From an uncultured Desulfuromonas sp. (GTDB taxonomy: Bacteria; Desulfobacterota; Desulfuromonadia; Desulfuromonadales; Trichloromonadaceae): a DNA stretch of 17,466 nucleotides. The position numbers and the translations under genes are program-made. The notes below the pieces were generated by a model. That model was not told where the DNA came from, ran no database searches, and saw only the letters and a list, made by a program, of their open reading frames with translations. The stretch is taken from NCBI GenBank assembly GCA_937982495.1, contig CALJLX010000264.1, positions 1-17,466 on the forward strand, in the 5' to 3' direction. Positions 14,735-17,466 of the stretch are shown in pieces; position 1 is the stretch's first letter; each line of letters begins with the position of its first letter.

Positions 14735-16039
14735 ATGAATCCATTGGCAGTCGAACTCAACGAACAGCTTTCCCAACACAATCCTTATGTTCTTGAGATG
14801 CTCTCGGACCTCGGCAAGAATCTCTTCTTTCCCAAGGGGATTCTCACCCAGTCGGCCGAAGCCAAGGATAAAGCGCACAAATACAACGCCACCATCGGTA
14901 TCGCCACGGAAAAGGGCGGCCCGATGTTCCTCCAGTGCATTCAGGATAAGCTCTCCGCCTTCGACCCCAAGGATATCTATCCCTATGCCCCGCCCGCCGG
15001 CAAACCCGAGCTCCGGGCCCTGTGGCGCGAAAAAATGTTGCGCGAGAACCCAAGCATGCAGGGGAAACACTTCAGCAACCCCATCGTCACCAACGCCCTG
15101 ACCCACGGTCTCTCCATCGTCGGCGACCTCTTCCTCGGCGTCGGCGATCACCTGGTTCTGCCCGACATGCTCTGGGGCAACTACAACCTGACCTTCGGCA
15201 CCTGCAACGGCGCTATCGTCAAGAAGTTCCCGACCTTTACTGCCACCGGCGGCTACGACGTCGCTGCCTTCAAGGCAGTGCTGACCAATACCGCCGCCGA
15301 GAAGGGCAAGGCCGTGGTCCTGCTCAACTTCCCCAACAACCCCAGCGGCTACACCCCGACCGTCGCCGAAGGGGACGCCATCGTCGCCGCCATCAAGGAA
15401 GTCGCCGAGTCCGGTTGCAACATCGTCGCCATCACCGACGACGCCTATTTCGGCCTCTTCTACGAAGACTGCCTGAAAGAATCGCTCTTCGGCAAGCTCG
15501 CCAACCTGCATCCGCGCATCCTCGCCATCAAACTCGACGGCGCCACCAAGGAAGAGTTCGTCTGGGGCTTCCGCACTGGCTTCATCACCTTCGCCGACGG
15601 CAAGAGCGACGAGAACTCCCCGGTTCTGACCGCCCTCGAAAAGAAGACCATGGGCATCATCCGCGCCAAGATCTCCAACTGCCCGCACCCCTCGCAGACC
15701 TTCGTCATCGAGGCGCTGCGCTCGCCCAAGTTCCTGGAGCAGAAGGAAGAGAAGTTCCAGGTCATGAAGGGCCGGGCGCTCAAGACCAAGGCCGTGCTCA
15801 ACAGCGGCAAGTACGAGAAGGCCTGGGATTACTACCCCTTCAACTCCGGCTACTTCATGTGCCTCAAGCTCAAGACCGTCGACGCCGAGAAACTGCGCGT
15901 GCATCTGCTCGACAAGTACGGGGTCGGCACCATCTCCATCAACAAGACCGACCTGCGCATCGCCTTCTCCTGCATCGCCGAGGAGAACATCCAGGAGCTC
16001 TTCGACATCATTCATCAGGGCGTGCTCGATCTGGCCTGA
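14735..16039 (+). CDS. Class I/II pyridoxal-phosphate aminotransferase
   Basis: This 434-residue cytoplasmic enzyme transfers amino groups between an amino acid and a keto acid with pyridoxal phosphate. Fold type I landmarks are NNPSG at 201-205 (cofactor Asn202), DDAYFGL at 235-241 (Asp236, Tyr238), the probable Schiff-base Lys272 in DGATKEEFVWGFRTGF with Arg280, and the carboxylate-binding Arg408 in DLRIAF. Substrate specificity (aspartate, aromatic or other) is not resolved. ATGs at 14732 and 14735 are both in frame; the latter is 6 bases from the very strong AGGAGG. Codon use is extreme: Lys is nearly always AAG and Ile nearly always ATC, unlike neighbouring genes, which with the strong promoter, RBS and terminator points to high expression. 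It is monocistronic. Confidence 0.93.
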   Translation: MNPLAVELNEQLSQHNPYVLEMLSDLGKNLFFPKGILTQSAEAKDKAHKYNATIGIATEKGGPMFLQCIQDKLSAFDPKDIYPYAPPAGKPELRALWREKMLRENPSMQGKHFSNPIVTNALTHGLSIVGDLFLGVGDHLVLPDMLWGNYNLTFGTCNGAIVKKFPTFTATGGYDVAAFKAVLTNTAAEKGKAVVLLNFPNNPSGYTPTVAEGDAIVAAIKEVAESGCNIVAITDDAYFGLFYEDCLKESLFGKLANLHPRILAIKLDGATKEEFVWGFRTGFITFADGKSDENSPVLTALEKKTMGIIRAKISNCPHPSQTFVIEALRSPKFLEQKEEKFQVMKGRALKTKAVLNSGKYEKAWDYYPFNSGYFMCLKLKTVDAEKLRVHLLDKYGVGTISINKTDLRIAFSCIAEENIQELFDIIHQGVLDLA

Positions 16040-16055
16040 TTTTCTTTCGACCCGC

Positions 16056-16083
16056 AAGGCCCGCTTCGGCGGGCCTTTTTTTT
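16056..16083 (+). terminator. Strong rho-independent terminator after the aminotransferase gene
   Basis: A perfect 9-bp stem AAGGCCCGC (16056-16064) and GCGGGCCTT (16069-16077) with a stable TTCG tetraloop and a run of eight T (16076-16083). It ends only 4 bases before the next start codon. Confidence 0.95.
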
Positions 16084-16087
16084 ACCT

Positions 16088-17398
16088 ATGGATAACCTTC
16101 ACGCCCAACTTGTCGCCGCCCGCATCCTGCCGGACCTGCTCGACGTCCTTTCCGGCCGTCCCTGCTGGCTGGTCGGCGGCGCCCTCCGCGATGCCCTACG
16201 CGGCGAAACCACCAAGGATTTCGATCTGGCGACGCCGGGCGACCCCACCCCGATAGCTAAGGCCTTTGCCGCGCGTATTCGCGGCCACTGGTTTCTCATG
16301 GATTCGCTCCGCCGTCAGAGTCGGGTAGTCGTTCCCCGGGAAGCGGGGGGCTGGGTCTTCGATTTCGCCCCCCTGCGCGCGCCGACCCTGAACGAGGATC
16401 TGCGCCTGCGGGATTTTACCGTCAACGCCGTCGCCTGGCCCCTTTCCGCTTCCGTGACCAACGCGGATCTTCTCGATCCCCTCGGCGGCCGGGGCGACAT
16501 CGAAAGCCGCCGGCTGCGCGCCTGCTCCGCCGGCGTCTTCCACGACGACCCCTTGCGGGTGCTGCGGGCGGTACGTCTTGCCGCCACCCTCGGGATGGAG
16601 ATTGAAAGCGAAACCTTCGCCCTCATGGGTGAAGCCGCGCCGGAATTGGCCCAGGTCGCCGGCGAACGCATCCAGGCAGAACTGGCGCTGATCTTTGGCG
16701 CCGAGAGGCCGGGGGAGAGCCTCGCCCGGTTGCACGCTCTCGGCCTGCCGCCGCTCCTTTTCGGCCCGTCCGAGGTCCAGGGCTCCTGGGAAGAGGGCGT
16801 GAGCCGGGTGGCGCGGATCGTCGCCGGGCTCGAACAGGGGGCGGGGGAACTGCTCGCGGAGTTTCCCGCAGAGGAGGGGGGCCGGAGCGCCGCCGCCCTC
16901 CTCAAGCTGGCCGCGCTCCTCGCCGGTTATCGGCCGTCCAGCGACGTCGGGATGCATCTGCGCCTGAGTCGGCGCGCGGGCAATCTTCTTCGCCGGTTGC
17001 GGGAATTGCCGCCGGAGACCTTGGCCGAACTGCACCCCTTACGTGACGCCGCCCCACGCCGGCGCGCTCTCTGGGTCGAGCAATTGGGCGCCGAGCCGGT
17101 GCCGGCCCTGACCTGGCTGCTCTGCCAAGCCGATGACCCGCGCCGCCGACTACCCGAGGCACGGCGGGCGCTCAAGGACTATCACGATCATCTTCGTCAC
17201 GGCCGCATTCCCGACTTGGTCGACGGTGCCTGGCTGCGGCGGCATCTCGGGCTGAGCGACGGCCGGAGGATCGGCGAGACCCTCCGAAAGCTGCGCGCGG
17301 CGGAGCTTTCCGGCCAGGTCAAAACCCCGGATGAAGCCCGTAAGTTTCTTGAATCATTGGCCGAAAAAAACATTGACAAAGAAATCGATCCCCCCTAG
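16088..17398 (+). CDS. Class II tRNA nucleotidyltransferase / poly(A) polymerase family protein
   Basis: This 436-residue enzyme adds nucleotides to RNA 3' ends, most likely to the CCA end of tRNA. The head carries GGALRD at 30-35, the metal-binding DFD at 44-46, RDFTVNA at 108-114 and DDPLRVLRAVR at 153-163. There is no HD phosphohydrolase motif. The tail has the family's C-terminal pattern (LGLSDGRRIGETLRKL and DEARKFLESL). Some Geobacter species are known to split the job among separate C-adding, A-adding and poly(A) enzymes, so which activity this one has is open. The ATG at 16088 is the only possible start, yet it lies 4 bases after the upstream terminator and has no RBS. Its stop codon TAG is part of the -10 box of the following tRNA promoter. 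Confidence 0.9.
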   Translation: MDNLHAQLVAARILPDLLDVLSGRPCWLVGGALRDALRGETTKDFDLATPGDPTPIAKAFAARIRGHWFLMDSLRRQSRVVVPREAGGWVFDFAPLRAPTLNEDLRLRDFTVNAVAWPLSASVTNADLLDPLGGRGDIESRRLRACSAGVFHDDPLRVLRAVRLAATLGMEIESETFALMGEAAPELAQVAGERIQAELALIFGAERPGESLARLHALGLPPLLFGPSEVQGSWEEGVSRVARIVAGLEQGAGELLAEFPAEEGGRSAAALLKLAALLAGYRPSSDVGMHLRLSRRAGNLLRRLRELPPETLAELHPLRDAAPRRRALWVEQLGAEPVPALTWLLCQADDPRRRLPEARRALKDYHDHLRHGRIPDLVDGAWLRRHLGLSDGRRIGETLRKLRAAELSGQVKTPDEARKFLESLAEKNIDKEIDPP

Positions 17399-17401
17399 AA
17401 T
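17373..17401 (+). promoter_or_regulatory. Sigma-70 promoter of the tRNA-Gly gene, inside the end of the preceding gene
   Basis: A perfect TTGACA (17373-17378), 17-base spacer and TAGAAT (17396-17401, five of six). The first three bases of the -10 are the TAG stop codon of the nucleotidyltransferase gene. Transcription would start about 17408, some 5 bases before the tRNA. Confidence 0.88.
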
Positions 17402-17412
17402 GCACCTCCATC

Positions 17413-17466
<54 letters not shown>

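Noticed and set aside
14594..16057. Minus-strand open frame of 487 codons opposite the aminotransferase
   Set aside because: It is the mirror of a gene with extreme codon bias and a clear family match, has no RBS or promoter of its own, and is a Gly/Val/Glu-rich sequence without recognisable motifs.
15022..16095. Plus-strand open frame of 357 codons within the aminotransferase
   Set aside because: Arg/His/Gln-rich shadow in another frame of the same biased gene.

Overview
The window looks like a chromosomal segment of a GC-rich, Gram-negative anaerobe of the Geobacter/Desulfuromonas type (Desulfuromonadota). Three things suggest this: a multihaem cytochrome next to an MtrB-like outer-membrane barrel, a class II tRNA nucleotidyltransferase without an HD motif, and a tmk-holB-ricT cluster. 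This placement is inference from gene content; no marker gene was compared.

Layout. (1) Positions 1-2730, minus strand: tmk, holB and a RicT/YaaT-family gene form an operon with a clear sigma-70 promoter at 2750-2778; an RBS-like sequence at 1-6 suggests a further gene beyond the window edge. (2) 2819-5854, plus strand: an AcuC-like histone-deacetylase-family enzyme, an unrecognised protein coupled to it by an ATGA overlap, and a TPR protein. (3) 5893-10147: a lipid-transport operon with a secreted protein built of about two dozen aromatic-Pro-hydrophobic repeats, then MlaE-like permease, MlaF-like ATPase and an MlaD-like MCE protein whose tail is five exact-length 34-residue repeats. No mlaC, mlaB or mlaA is present. 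(4) 10149-10493: an intergenic region with a 122-bp imperfect palindrome starting right after the MCE stop codon, and a diverged second copy of its left arm. (5) 10494-14602: a ten-haem lipoprotein cytochrome, an MtrB-like beta-barrel and an orphan ABC-type substrate-binding protein, ended by a terminator. Together the first two look like a porin-cytochrome conduit for electron transfer across the outer membrane. (6) 14634-16083: a strongly expressed-looking class I/II aminotransferase with its own promoter, strong RBS and textbook terminator. (7) 16088-17466: a CCA/poly(A)-type nucleotidyltransferase whose stop codon lies inside the -10 box of the promoter of a tRNA-Gly(CCC) gene cut off by the window end.

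How the parts work together: regions 3 and 5 both concern the cell envelope (lipid traffic and extracellular electron transfer), separated by the palindromic repeat. Region 2 may be a protein-acetylation control module. Regions 1, 6 and 7 are housekeeping (DNA replication and nucleotide supply, amino-acid metabolism, tRNA maturation). The most novel-looking items are the aromatic-repeat protein translationally coupled to mlaE, the unknown protein coupled to the deacetylase, and the unusual haem-type motifs in the conduit: a CX3CH in the cytochrome and a CXXCH inside the barrel protein.
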